DNA of 64,000 bases, taken from the NCBI RefSeq assembly GCF_951805225.1, contig NZ_OX638201.1, positions 1,054,001 to 1,118,000 of the forward strand, in the 5' to 3' direction. A program made the translations under genes and the position numbers. Within the stretch, counting starts at the first letter, position 1. Every line of letters starts with the position of its first letter. Shown in pieces: positions 25,225-33,217 of this stretch. Under the pieces are notes generated by a model that did not search any database, had not been told where the DNA came from, and saw only the letters and a list, made by a program, of their open reading frames with translations. Source of the stretch: an uncultured Flavobacterium sp. (lineage in GTDB: Bacteria; Bacteroidota; Bacteroidia; Flavobacteriales; Flavobacteriaceae).

Positions 25225-26019
25225 CTATTGCGCATCCCAAGAGGCGCTAGGATAAGTAATAGAACTTGTTACCGGAGCTTTCCAGTATTCCTGACTTCCG
25301 CCACGGAAAGTGTGAAGACTTACTGCATTTACATTTCGCTTAGAATCATTAGTTACCCAACGAATTGTTTGATTCAATAATTCTGTACCATTTACATAAT
25401 ATTTGACATATCCGTTAGTACTTGATCCGGTATTTAACTTAACAGATATTTGACAGTTATAAGTAACTCCTTCTTGTATGAAGTACTTTTTTCCGAAATC
25501 ATTACCAAATTGTCCCGGCTGATCTTTGTAATACACATAAGGCTGAAGATAAGCTCCACTTCCTTTGGCAGAATTTGATCCGTTTGGACAATACCACATA
25601 AATCTTGCGCTACCGCCATTTCCGTCCCATCCCGGATCGCCACCAGTATTCTGATCACCAATTAATATTCCGTATCCGCATTTACCGCCTCGGCTCCAGT
25701 AAAATCCGGAATTAAATCTCATTTGGAACCAAACAGTATAAACGCCTTCAGACCAAACTCCAAACGACGTACATAAACCGCCTGGACACGATAATGTATT
25801 GGTTTGTAATGTGATCGTTCTCGATCCGGCACTTCCTGCTAATGCAGCAGCAACTGATGCGGCAGCTTTTTTAGTGTTTTCTTGTAATTCATTGTTAACG
25901 ATTTTTAGCTCGTCTTTGTTAGTGCTTTGTGGCTCATTTGACGCTAGTTCCTTTTCGCAGGAAGTGAACACTAATGCTGTAATAAATAGCATACTTGTTA
26001 ATCTTAATAATTTTTTCAT
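25225..26019 (-). CDS. Polysaccharide lyase 14-like lipoprotein
   Basis: I start at the ATG at 26019 (MKKLLRLTSMLFITALVFTSC); the frame runs further upstream but without a signal peptide. The 264-residue protein has a lipobox (FTSC) and a linker of about 50 residues. From about residue 70 the fold resembles polysaccharide lyase family 14: WFQMRFNSGFYWSRGGKCGYG, GGSARFMWYCPNG, AYLQPYVYYKD, FIQEGVTYNCQISVKLN and GYVKYYVNGTELLN, parallel to the PL14 pattern of a KLPG loop, ARLMWR, YLYY and a VKLNxxGxxNG strand. It may cut alginate-type polyuronates at the cell surface, but the catalytic residues were not checked. No SusCD pair is nearby. Confidence 0.6.
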   Translation of the reverse strand: MKKLLRLTSMLFITALVFTSCEKELASNEPQSTNKDELKIVNNELQENTKKAAASVAAALAGSAGSRTITLQTNTLSCPGGLCTSFGVWSEGVYTVWFQMRFNSGFYWSRGGKCGYGILIGDQNTGGDPGWDGNGGSARFMWYCPNGSNSAKGSGAYLQPYVYYKDQPGQFGNDFGKKYFIQEGVTYNCQISVKLNTGSSTNGYVKYYVNGTELLNQTIRWVTNDSKRNVNAVSLHTFRGGSQEYWKAPVTSSITYPSASWDAQ

Positions 26020-26344
26020 TTTTAAAGGTTTAGGGTTAGTAAAAAAATAATTACATTGCTGATAATGAAATAGAAAGCTTTTTACAATTCTCAAAATCAC
26101 TACCAATGCAATTAGTAATTGATATAGCAAAGTTGATTAATAACATTTTGTAAACGGATTAAAAAAGTACGATTTTGGGTACACAAAAATCCCGAAGTTG
26201 TATTTTATGTCTTATTTTTAGGGTTTTAGAAATGCTCTTAGATTCAGATCGGTAATATTGGTAAGAGATTCCGTAATACGTATAATAGTAGTATTGTAAT
26301 TAGTTTGGAAATTTGCAAAAGAGAATTTTTAAAATCACAATAAG
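26020..26344. other. Divergent intergenic region with AraC-type operator
   Basis: The region between the PL14-like gene (minus) and the aldo/keto reductase (+) holds the two-half-site operator at 26252-26277 and the reductase promoter (TTTG at 26312-26315). No other gene is seen. The part near 26020-26200 should contain the lyase promoter, but no clean TAnnTTTG box was found there. Confidence 0.5.
26252..26277 (+). promoter_or_regulatory. AraC-type operator, site A
   Basis: GTAATATTGGTAAG (26252-26265) followed by CCGTAAT (26271-26277) gives two GTAAT half-sites starting 21 bp apart (26252 and 26273). The first T of TAATATTGG is 59 bp from the TTTG (26312) of the promoter box GGAAATTTGC. The same words, spacings and promoter box occur at 31970-31995 on the other strand. 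See site B. Confidence 0.65.
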
Positions 26345-27196
26345 ATGAATAATATAAAATTAAACAATGGTATTGAAATGCCCATTTTAGGATTTGGCGT
26401 TTTTCAAATGCAGGATATGGCAGAATGTGAACAGGCTGTAGTAGACGCAATTGAAGTAGGATATAGATTAATTGATACTGCTGCTTCTTATATGAATGAG
26501 GAAGCCGTAGGAAAGGGGATCAAAAGAAGTGGTATTGCAAGAGAAGAATTGTTTATTACCACAAAACTTTGGGTTAGTGACACGGGTTATGAAAATACCA
26601 AATTGGCTTTTCAGAAATCTTTGGATCTTTTACAATTGGATTATCTGGACTTATACCTGATTCATCAGCCTTATGGTGATATTTATGGTTCTTGGCGCGC
26701 GATGCAGGAATTATATCAGGAAGGAAAGGTAAAGGCTATTGGAGTTTCTAATTTTCATCCTGACAGAGTTATGGATTTAGTTGTTAATACTGGTTTTGTT
26801 CCGGCTGTAAATCAAATTGAAACGCATCCATTTCACCAGCAGAATGAAACTCAAAAATTCCTTCAGGAGAATAACATTCAAATTGAATCTTGGGGACCTT
26901 TTGCTGAAGGAAAAAATGATATTTTCCAAAATGAAATTCTAACAGTAATTGCTCAAAAATATAATAAATCAACGGCACAGGTTATTCTGAGATGGCTGAC
27001 TCAAAGAGGAGTTGTTGCTATTCCGAAATCAGTTCGTAAAGAAAGAATGGCAGAAAATTTCAACATATTTGATTTTGAACTTTCAACTGAAGACATGAAC
27101 GCAATCAAAACTTTAGATACAAATGCAAGTTTATTTTTTGATCACAGAGATCCTAATATGGTAAAATGGCTTAGTGAACGAAAAATAAGCAGATAA
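26345..27196 (+). CDS. Aldo/keto reductase
   Basis: A 283-residue NADPH-dependent aldo/keto reductase. The catalytic tetrad is D44, Y49 (IDTAASYMNEE), K74 (ITTKLW) and H107 (YLIHQP). The C-terminal IPKSVRKERMAENFNIFDFEL segment is the NADP-binding end. Length and motifs fit the 2,5-diketo-gluconate reductase-like bacterial group, which reduces small aldehydes such as methylglyoxal. Its promoter carries the same operator as the decarboxylase-hydrolase fusion 5 kb away, so both are probably controlled by the AraC gene at 32067. Confidence 0.95.
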   Translation: MNNIKLNNGIEMPILGFGVFQMQDMAECEQAVVDAIEVGYRLIDTAASYMNEEAVGKGIKRSGIAREELFITTKLWVSDTGYENTKLAFQKSLDLLQLDYLDLYLIHQPYGDIYGSWRAMQELYQEGKVKAIGVSNFHPDRVMDLVVNTGFVPAVNQIETHPFHQQNETQKFLQENNIQIESWGPFAEGKNDIFQNEILTVIAQKYNKSTAQVILRWLTQRGVVAIPKSVRKERMAENFNIFDFELSTEDMNAIKTLDTNASLFFDHRDPNMVKWLSERKISR

Positions 27197-27232
27197 ATTT
27201 AATTATACATCTAAATAGATACTGCTTCATAA

Positions 27233-27273
27233 ATAAAAAAGCCTCCAAGATCAAATGATTTTGGAGGTTTTTT
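27233..27273 (+). terminator. Terminator after the aldo/keto reductase
   Basis: AAAAAAGCCTCCAA pairs with TTGGAGGTTTTTT around an internal loop. The A/T flanks let it work for the convergent receptor gene as well. Confidence 0.85.
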
Positions 27274-27297
27274 GATTTGGAAATTATGATGTTTTCT

Positions 27298-29445
27298 TTA
27301 GAATGCCTGTGTAAAGCTTACAGTTAATCGAGTACCGTTTTCCTTTACATAATTCATATTACTAGATTGCCATTGCGAAATAACGCTATAATAATCTTTA
27401 TTGAATAAGTTTTCTACACCAAAACGGATCGTACTTTTTTCTTTGAAAGTATAACTCGAAGAAAGGTTAAATGCGGTAAAAGATTTTATAGGTCCGGTTC
27501 CATAAGTATAAGCTCCGTTAACAGGTTCAAATCTGTCTCTTCCTGTTGAGCTTATCATTTGTAAAAAGATTGACCAGTCTTCAAGCGGTCTAAAAACAGT
27601 ATAAGCAGCTATTTTTGGCGGATTGATACGATCTCCTCCCAAATACACTTTTTTGTCTGCAAGTTCGCGTTTTCCTTCTGTAAAAGAATAATTAGCTCCA
27701 ATATCAAGTTTTGGATGAAGACGATATTTTGCTGACAATTCAAAACCATAGATTTTTTCTGGTGAACGTGAAATCTGCGGATTACCATCCACATAAACAT
27801 AAGATGCTCCTAATTTAGAAGTACTGTAATAAACAGCTCCTTCATACGAAAGTTTATCTAAAGCTCCAGAGAATCCAAATTCATAATTATTTGCCGTAAC
27901 CGCTTTTATCGAAGTATTACTTACTGTATTTTCTTTTGCAGCACGTAGAACCAAACCTAAATCGGCTACACTGAAACTCTGAGAAAAACTTACAAAAGGT
28001 TTAAACAATGTCCATTTTGTATAACGTAATCCAGCGTTAAACATAAGCGCATTAAAATCTAATGCTCCGCCATTTACTGCAATTCCGCCTCCAACGTAAG
28101 TTCCGTTTACATAGTTTCGAATACCAATTGTAGTATAATCTGGTACATCAATGTTGACATTCTCCAATCTTAAACCTGTCTTTAAAACCAAATTTGGTCC
28201 AAACATGTTTTTAAGTTGGAAATAAGGCGCCAAATTGTTCATTTTCATTTCCGGAATAACTAATCTTCCGTCTGTAAGATGAGTATCTGTAATGTCCGAA
28301 AGAATATCCAATCCATAAGTTAAGTTACCGGATATAAGAGAACTGAATTCATATGGAGTATTTAAATTTAAACGAAAACCCAGTTTCTTACTTTGTGTTG
28401 CCGGTTGTCCGTTATTTTCAAAAAAGTCACTGTAATTAATTAGCGTTAGATAATCTTGAAAATAAAGAGTAGCATTCACATCCGTATTTCCAATTAAATT
28501 CTTTCCTATATAACTTAAACTTGCATTATGATTGTAAGGCGTTCCTTCCGGATCTCCAGGTCGTTGTCCTTTAACACCAATTGTTGGAGAATCAAAATTG
28601 CTGTAAACTCCGGCTTTAGCAATATAATCAGTATGTTGAGTACTTTGGAAATAGTTATACATTGCTTCAATGCGATTATTTGAATTTATATCATAACCAA
28701 TTTTCGCAAAAGCGTTATAGTTTTTAAGATCGTTCATTCCGTATTCAGGAGAAAGTACGCGACCTTTTGCATCACGATAAAGACCAGTTTCTTCATAACG
28801 TCCGCTTACAACATAATCGATTTTGTTTATTTTTCCTGTAAAGAGTTGAGACACAAAGAAACCCGCAGTTCCTTTAGGCTGAATCAGAGAGAAATTAGTT
28901 CCTGCCTCAGTTGAGCCGCTTATTGCTTTGTCTGTATTTGCTTTTTTGGTGATATAATTGATCAAACCACCATCTGCGCCATTTCCATAAATTGCAGTTG
29001 CGCCTTTAATTACTTCGACACGATCTAAAACTGTAGGATCCAGAGATCGCATATCTTTTGCACCATCTCTAAGTGGTGTAGATTGCGGAATTCCGTCAAT
29101 CATTACCAAAACTCGGCGTCCGCGTAAAGTTTGACCTAAGTTTTGTGTTCTATTAGTTGTAAATCCTAAACCGGGAACTGTTGCGCCTAAGATATCGCTA
29201 AGATTAGAACTTATACTTAATTGTTGTTGTATTTGCTTTTTGGATAATAAAGTAACAGAAGAAGGAACTTCGTCTAATATTTCGGCTTTTCTGGAAGCAG
29301 AAACTACAATTTCTTGTAATTCGTTATCGTTTTTTGATTTGTCAGGCAGAATTGTATCCTGAGTTTTTGTATTTGTTGTAGTAGTTTGTTGTGCAGAAAG
29401 TGAACTTATAGAGAAGAACACTAAAAGTAAAGCATAAATTCGCAT
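27298..29445 (-). CDS. TonB-dependent siderophore-type receptor
   Basis: A 715-residue outer membrane receptor. Signal peptide about 1-19 (SLSAQ), then a TonB-box-like LQEIVVSASRKAEI (about 43-56), a plug domain (about 58-165: LGQTLRGRRVLVMIDGIPQ, RVEVIKGATAIYGNGADGGLINYITKK) and a 22-strand-type barrel ending in the aromatic residue (SFTQAF). There is no N-terminal regulatory-like domain, unlike the other receptors here, so it resembles classic FecA/FhuE-like ferric-siderophore or heme receptors. A minus-strand TATATTTG box (29481-29488) lies 36 bases upstream. It is monocistronic and no siderophore genes are nearby; the ligand is unknown. Confidence 0.92.
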   Translation of the reverse strand: MRIYALLLVFFSISSLSAQQTTTTNTKTQDTILPDKSKNDNELQEIVVSASRKAEILDEVPSSVTLLSKKQIQQQLSISSNLSDILGATVPGLGFTTNRTQNLGQTLRGRRVLVMIDGIPQSTPLRDGAKDMRSLDPTVLDRVEVIKGATAIYGNGADGGLINYITKKANTDKAISGSTEAGTNFSLIQPKGTAGFFVSQLFTGKINKIDYVVSGRYEETGLYRDAKGRVLSPEYGMNDLKNYNAFAKIGYDINSNNRIEAMYNYFQSTQHTDYIAKAGVYSNFDSPTIGVKGQRPGDPEGTPYNHNASLSYIGKNLIGNTDVNATLYFQDYLTLINYSDFFENNGQPATQSKKLGFRLNLNTPYEFSSLISGNLTYGLDILSDITDTHLTDGRLVIPEMKMNNLAPYFQLKNMFGPNLVLKTGLRLENVNIDVPDYTTIGIRNYVNGTYVGGGIAVNGGALDFNALMFNAGLRYTKWTLFKPFVSFSQSFSVADLGLVLRAAKENTVSNTSIKAVTANNYEFGFSGALDKLSYEGAVYYSTSKLGASYVYVDGNPQISRSPEKIYGFELSAKYRLHPKLDIGANYSFTEGKRELADKKVYLGGDRINPPKIAAYTVFRPLEDWSIFLQMISSTGRDRFEPVNGAYTYGTGPIKSFTAFNLSSSYTFKEKSTIRFGVENLFNKDYYSVISQWQSSNMNYVKENGTRLTVSFTQAF

Positions 29446-29480
29446 AATTAATTTTTATTTGGATTTAATTAAAATAGCTG

Positions 29481-29488
29481 CAAATATA
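29481..29488 (-). promoter_or_regulatory. -7 promoter box of the receptor gene
   Basis: Reads TATATTTG on the minus strand (perfect TAnnTTTG), 36 bases from the start codon at 29445. No Fur-like palindrome was recognised around it. Confidence 0.5.
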
Positions 29489-29683
29489 GCGAATCTAACG
29501 TATAAAATAAGAGTAGAAAAGGCTTTAATTATGGCATTTTTGCTGCTTATAACTGTGATTTCTGTTGGAAATACTAACGTAAAAAGTTATTTATCACAAA
29601 ACCAGTTTAATAGTGTTTTTGACGTGATTTTAAAATGATTATCTTTTTCCAAATTTTTAAACTTGAAATGAATTATATCTTAT

Positions 29684-29717
29684 AAAAAAACCTCCATTAT
29701 TCCTAATGGAGGTTTTG
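29684..29717 (-). terminator. Terminator after the cyclophilin-like gene
   Basis: On the minus strand ACCTCCATTA-loop-TAATGGAGGTTTTTTT, a strong stem with a T run a few bases after the stop at 29721. Confidence 0.9.
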
Positions 29718-29720
29718 TAT

Positions 29721-30137
29721 TTAGTTTTTTGCAACTTCAAATTTAACTTGCATCGATTCAGGTTCTTTAAAAACTTCAATTCCTTTTTCGATTCTCGCCA
29801 AAACAATTAATCCCGCTTTTATTTCGTGATCGTCCTGATTGTAGAATACAGCAATTCCTCCGCCAAGCCAATATGCAAGATCACCTTTTTGAAAAGATGT
29901 TTTTATACTTCCATTCTTGGACAATTCTCTTGAAATTCCGCTGTATTTTTCTCTTCCACTCAAATCATTCATGTTTAATGTTAAGGGCAACATTTTTATA
30001 AAGTCTTTTGAAGTTTGACTATCTGTAAACTCCGCGTATAGAACCGTTTTACCAGTTGTTATTTTTAATTTTTGGCTTTGGCCAAAGGAAGAAACGGTAC
30101 TTAATATCATAAATAGAAAAGCGATTAAATTTTTCAT
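29721..30137 (-). CDS. Exported cyclophilin-like fold protein
   Basis: A 138-residue protein with a signal peptide (about 1-20, ending SSFGQ). The rest matches the cyclophilin-like fold seen in a family of small bacterial proteins (PF18050 from memory): KLKITTGKTVLYAEFTDSQ, FIKMLPLTLNMNDLSGREKY, GDLAYWLGGGIAVFYN, and a C-terminal IGRI-like LARIEKGIEVF strand. No prolyl isomerase activity is implied. It starts 48 bases after the fusion hydrolase stop on the same strand, so they form an operon. Such cyclophilin-like genes often sit beside CMD, hydrolase and aldo/keto reductase genes. Confidence 0.8.
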   Translation of the reverse strand: MKNLIAFLFMILSTVSSFGQSQKLKITTGKTVLYAEFTDSQTSKDFIKMLPLTLNMNDLSGREKYSGISRELSKNGSIKTSFQKGDLAYWLGGGIAVFYNQDDHEIKAGLIVLARIEKGIEVFKEPESMQVKFEVAKN

Positions 30138-30185
30138 GTAAAGATTGTGTTTCAGATTTCAGGCAATTTATAACCTAATTTTAGC

Positions 30186-31907
30186 TTATAAAAATTTTGC
30201 ATAAAATTGACTCAATTTAGTAACTGCTTGATTTACATATTCAGGTTTCCAATAGGTTTCGATATGCGTTGCACCTTCGATAAGGAATAATTCTTTGTTT
30301 TTTGAATTAGTTGCCTTTGCAAAAGCATCTTCTGTCATGTAATAAGAATCAGCTTTGCTTCCTGCAATCATCAATAAAGGTTGCTCAATTAAATCCATAT
30401 TTGTTGATGCATCCCAAGTCATTAAATCTAATAAACTGCTTAAAGTATATTTTGCACTTGAATTTGGGTGTGAGTAAGTTATCGTATAATATTCGATTCC
30501 TTGTCTGTATAAATCCACAGGAATCTTGGCGATTTGTTCTTTTGTCATAGGCGTTGAACTATTGTTTGCATATAGAATTTCGCCTCCTGCAGCTTCTTGT
30601 GCTCTGGCATCTGAAGCTTGTTTTAATCTTTCCTGAATTGTTGAAAGTTGTGAATTCATATAGCCATTACGTCTTACAAGCCCGGAATTAAACATACTTA
30701 AAGTTGCAACTACTTTAAATCTTTTATCTGATTGTGCTGCTTTTAAAGAATAACCGCCGCCGCCACAAATACCAAGTAATCCAAGTCTTGATGCATCAAC
30801 TCCTGCATATTGAGAAATGAAATCTGCCATAGAATATATATCTTCGATTCGATTTGCAGGTTTATCGACATTTCTTGGATAACCGCCACTTCCGCCTTGA
30901 TAAGCTGCATCGGCCGTAATTGTAATATAACCTTGTTCTGCAAGATGTTGTGCATATAAACCAGCGACTTGTTCTTTTACACCGCCATTTGGATGTGCTA
31001 TAACTATTGCCGGATATTTGTTTGCAGCATTATAATTTGGCGGTGTATAAACGTTGGCAACGATAGTAATATCTTTAATTTTATAACTAACCGGATTTAT
31101 GTTTACTTTGCCTTTTACATTTTCGGTTATTGCGCCATCATAAACCAAAGTATAAGGATTTTGATTGCTTTTTATGGTTTCATTATTTTTCATGTAAATA
31201 TTTTTTAAAATTTCTTTCATTGAATTTCTTTCTGCAGGACCAACTTTATTTTTAAGAATGTTTGCTATATCGTTTAGTTGGGTTTCTGTAATTCCGTTAT
31301 AAATACCAACATTTATATGGGAACGTAATTGTGTTTCGGCATTGCCTAAACTTGCTAATGTTGCTATTGTAACTATTTCTCTGGTTTTAAAATCTAAAAT
31401 ATCACGACTGAAAATATCTGCAAAAAGATGTTCTTTTAAAAAAATATCAATTATTGGAGCAAAATCAGCAGTGCTTGTTTTCATTTCTTTGCCCAATAAT
31501 TTAGTTTGTAATGCTGTTCCTTTTTTTAGTTTATTTTCATTGGTTGCAACAGGAGAAGCGTCTTTTCCTATTTCATCGTGAATTCCATTTTTTTTGCGTT
31601 CATCGAGAACTGTAATAAAGGTACTTAAAGCATTCAGCGTACGCGGAAAACCTGCATAAGCATAGATTTGCACCATTATTTCTTTGATTTCATTAATGCT
31701 TAAACCGGCATCTAATCCGCTGTTTAATGAAACTCTTAATTGTTGTGTTTCGCCTTTTGCAGTAAATGCTGCTATTGGCACTATGCTTTGTTCTTTTTGA
31801 GTTAATGATTGGTCTGATTTCATGCTTGTCTGGGCGCTTAATGAAGTTATAAATGCAAATTGAATTGTAATTATTAGCAGATACTTAATTGATTTCATAC
31901 GTTTCAT
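30186..31907 (-). CDS. Carboxymuconolactone decarboxylase-alpha/beta hydrolase fusion
   Basis: I use the ATG at 31907 (573 residues); 31898 is also possible, but 31934 lies upstream of the predicted transcript start. An N-terminal signal peptide ends near SLSAQ. Residues about 40-105 and 150-235 are two carboxymuconolactone-decarboxylase-like domains (GLSINEIKEIMVQIYAYAGFPRTLNA; FKTREIVTIATLASLGNAETQLRSHINVG). Residues about 255-573 are a complete alpha/beta hydrolase with a Cys nucleophile (C381 in GICGGGG), D520 (AGSKADS) and H548 (GATHIE), the dienelactone-hydrolase-like triad. These units are normally separate proteins. It leads a two-gene operon with the cyclophilin-like gene. The operator at 31970-31995 and the divergent AraC gene suggest local control. 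The substrate is unknown; the signal peptide implies periplasmic action. Confidence 0.88.
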   Translation of the reverse strand: MKRMKSIKYLLIITIQFAFITSLSAQTSMKSDQSLTQKEQSIVPIAAFTAKGETQQLRVSLNSGLDAGLSINEIKEIMVQIYAYAGFPRTLNALSTFITVLDERKKNGIHDEIGKDASPVATNENKLKKGTALQTKLLGKEMKTSTADFAPIIDIFLKEHLFADIFSRDILDFKTREIVTIATLASLGNAETQLRSHINVGIYNGITETQLNDIANILKNKVGPAERNSMKEILKNIYMKNNETIKSNQNPYTLVYDGAITENVKGKVNINPVSYKIKDITIVANVYTPPNYNAANKYPAIVIAHPNGGVKEQVAGLYAQHLAEQGYITITADAAYQGGSGGYPRNVDKPANRIEDIYSMADFISQYAGVDASRLGLLGICGGGGYSLKAAQSDKRFKVVATLSMFNSGLVRRNGYMNSQLSTIQERLKQASDARAQEAAGGEILYANNSSTPMTKEQIAKIPVDLYRQGIEYYTITYSHPNSSAKYTLSSLLDLMTWDASTNMDLIEQPLLMIAGSKADSYYMTEDAFAKATNSKNKELFLIEGATHIETYWKPEYVNQAVTKLSQFYAKFL

Positions 31908-31931
31908 ATTCAGATAATTAAATTGATAATG

Positions 31932-31939
31932 CAAAGTTC
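31932..31939 (-). promoter_or_regulatory. -7 promoter box of the fusion hydrolase operon
   Basis: On the minus strand GAACTTTG, within GGAACTTTGC, almost identical to GGAAATTTGC before the aldo/keto reductase, and the same 59 bp from its operator. The G end is 25 bases from the ATG at 31907. Confidence 0.55.
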
Positions 31940-31969
31940 CATTAATTGAAAAAAAGATCGCTTATATCA

Positions 31970-31995
31970 ATTACGGGATTACTTACCAATATTAC
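31970..31995 (-). promoter_or_regulatory. AraC-type operator, site B
   Basis: On the minus strand it reads GTAATATTGGTAAG, then CCGTAAT with the two GTAAT words starting 21 bp apart (31995 and 31974), as at site A. The 14 bases of the first part are identical between the sites. It lies between the fusion hydrolase and the divergent AraC gene at 32067, which is the likely binding protein. Confidence 0.65.
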
Positions 31996-32035
31996 AGATT
32001 GGCAGATGTTTAAGAAAAAACGGTGATTTATTTTA

Positions 32036-32043
32036 TAGTTTTG
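32036..32043 (+). promoter_or_regulatory. -7 promoter box of the AraC gene
   Basis: TAGTTTTG fits TAnnTTTG and ends 24 bases before the start codon at 32067. Confidence 0.45.
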
Positions 32044-32066
32044 TATAGAATTAAACCATATTTAAG

Positions 32067-32960
32067 ATGGATGATATTATAAAATTTGATACAATAAGTC
32101 AATACAATACTTTTAATAAGCAGGAAACTTTGCATCCTTTAATAAGTCTTGTTTACTTAGATAATGCAGATCCAAGGCAGCATCGAAAATTGAATTATAG
32201 TTTTTATACTGTTTTTTTGAAACAAATCTATTGCGGCGATTTGCGCTACGGATTGAGTAATTATGATTATGAAGAAGGAACATTAATTTTTTTGGCTCCG
32301 GGACAAGTTATTGGTCAAAATAGCGACGAATATTATCAGCCTCAAGGTATTGCATTAGTATTTCATCCTGATTTATTGCTCGGCACATCATTGGGTAAAA
32401 AGATTCAGAATTATAGCTTTTTTTCTTACGCTTCAAACGAAGCATTGCATTTATCCGAACAGGAAAAACAGATAATTTTAGATTGTTTTACGAAGATTAA
32501 TCACGAGTTGAAACATGCAATTGATAAACATAGTAAACACTTGATAGTTGCAAATATTGAACTGTTTTTAGATTATTGTACTCGTTTTTATGACCGACAA
32601 TTTATAACCAGAGATACAGTACATAAAGGAGTTTTAGAAAGATTTGAAGATTTATTAAACAGTTATTTTTCTTCTGATAAACCTTTGAAAATGGGACTTC
32701 CTGCTGTTGCTTATTTTGCTGAAGAACTTAATTTATCGCCGAATTATTTCGGTGATTTAATAAAAAAAGAAACAGGAAAAACAGCTCAGGAATACATACA
32801 ATCTAAAGTTATTGAAGTGGCTAAAGAAAGAATATTTGACCAGAGTAAATCTCTTAGCGAAATTGCTTATGCATTGGGATTTAAGTATCCACAGCATTTT
32901 ACACGATTGTTTAAGCAAAGAGTTGGAGTTTCGCCAAATGAATATAGGCTCTTAAATTAA
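32067..32960 (+). CDS. AraC-family regulator, likely controls CMD-hydrolase and AKR genes
   Basis: A 297-residue regulator. The N-terminal half (about 20-160) is a cupin-like effector domain (FYTVFLKQIYCGDLRYGLSNYD; GTLIFLAPGQVIG). The C-terminal half (about 200-295) is the AraC double HTH (GLPAVAYFAEELNLSPNYFGDLIKKETG and KSLSEIAYALGFKYPQHFTRLFKQRVGVSPNEY). It is divergent from the fusion hydrolase operon. The two matching operator sites (31970-31995 next to it and 26252-26277 upstream of the aldo/keto reductase) make a small regulon the best reading. The inducer is unknown. Confidence 0.92.
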   Translation: MDDIIKFDTISQYNTFNKQETLHPLISLVYLDNADPRQHRKLNYSFYTVFLKQIYCGDLRYGLSNYDYEEGTLIFLAPGQVIGQNSDEYYQPQGIALVFHPDLLLGTSLGKKIQNYSFFSYASNEALHLSEQEKQIILDCFTKINHELKHAIDKHSKHLIVANIELFLDYCTRFYDRQFITRDTVHKGVLERFEDLLNSYFSSDKPLKMGLPAVAYFAEELNLSPNYFGDLIKKETGKTAQEYIQSKVIEVAKERIFDQSKSLSEIAYALGFKYPQHFTRLFKQRVGVSPNEYRLLN

Positions 32961-32973
32961 TTTTAGAAATATA

Positions 32974-33017
32974 AAAAAAGAAACGCTTAAAATAGAATCT
33001 ACTTTAAGCGTTTTTTT
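32974..33017 (+). terminator. Terminator after the AraC gene
   Basis: AAACGCTTAAA and TTTAAGCGTTT form an 11-bp stem followed by a run of T. Confidence 0.9.
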
Positions 33018-33058
33018 ATAATAATAGTTATAATCAAAATATCATTGAATGTAATTCT

Positions 33059-33195
33059 AACACATAGAAACATAGCTTTAGCTCGCTTAAAAAAGGCGTT
33101 TCACTTATTTTAAACAAACATAGTTGGTTATGTTTTAGAAACCAGTTTCTTTTTAACTCCTTTTTCTTTTAATAAAATCTATGTTTCTATGTGTT
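33059..33195 (+). repeat. ~140-bp palindromic element, copy 3
   Basis: 17-bp arms at 33059-33075 and 33179-33195 identical to copies 1 and 2; AAGGCGTTTCACT at 33093-33105, again 34 bases in. Same orientation as copy 1. It lies between convergent genes. Confidence 0.85.
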
Positions 33196-33217
33196 GAAAA
33201 AATATTTATGACATAAC

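Noticed and set aside
23057..33195. CRISPR array from the repeated ~140-bp elements
   Set aside because: Copies are thousands of bases apart, palindromic over their full length and in mixed orientation; there are no short regular spacers and no cas genes.
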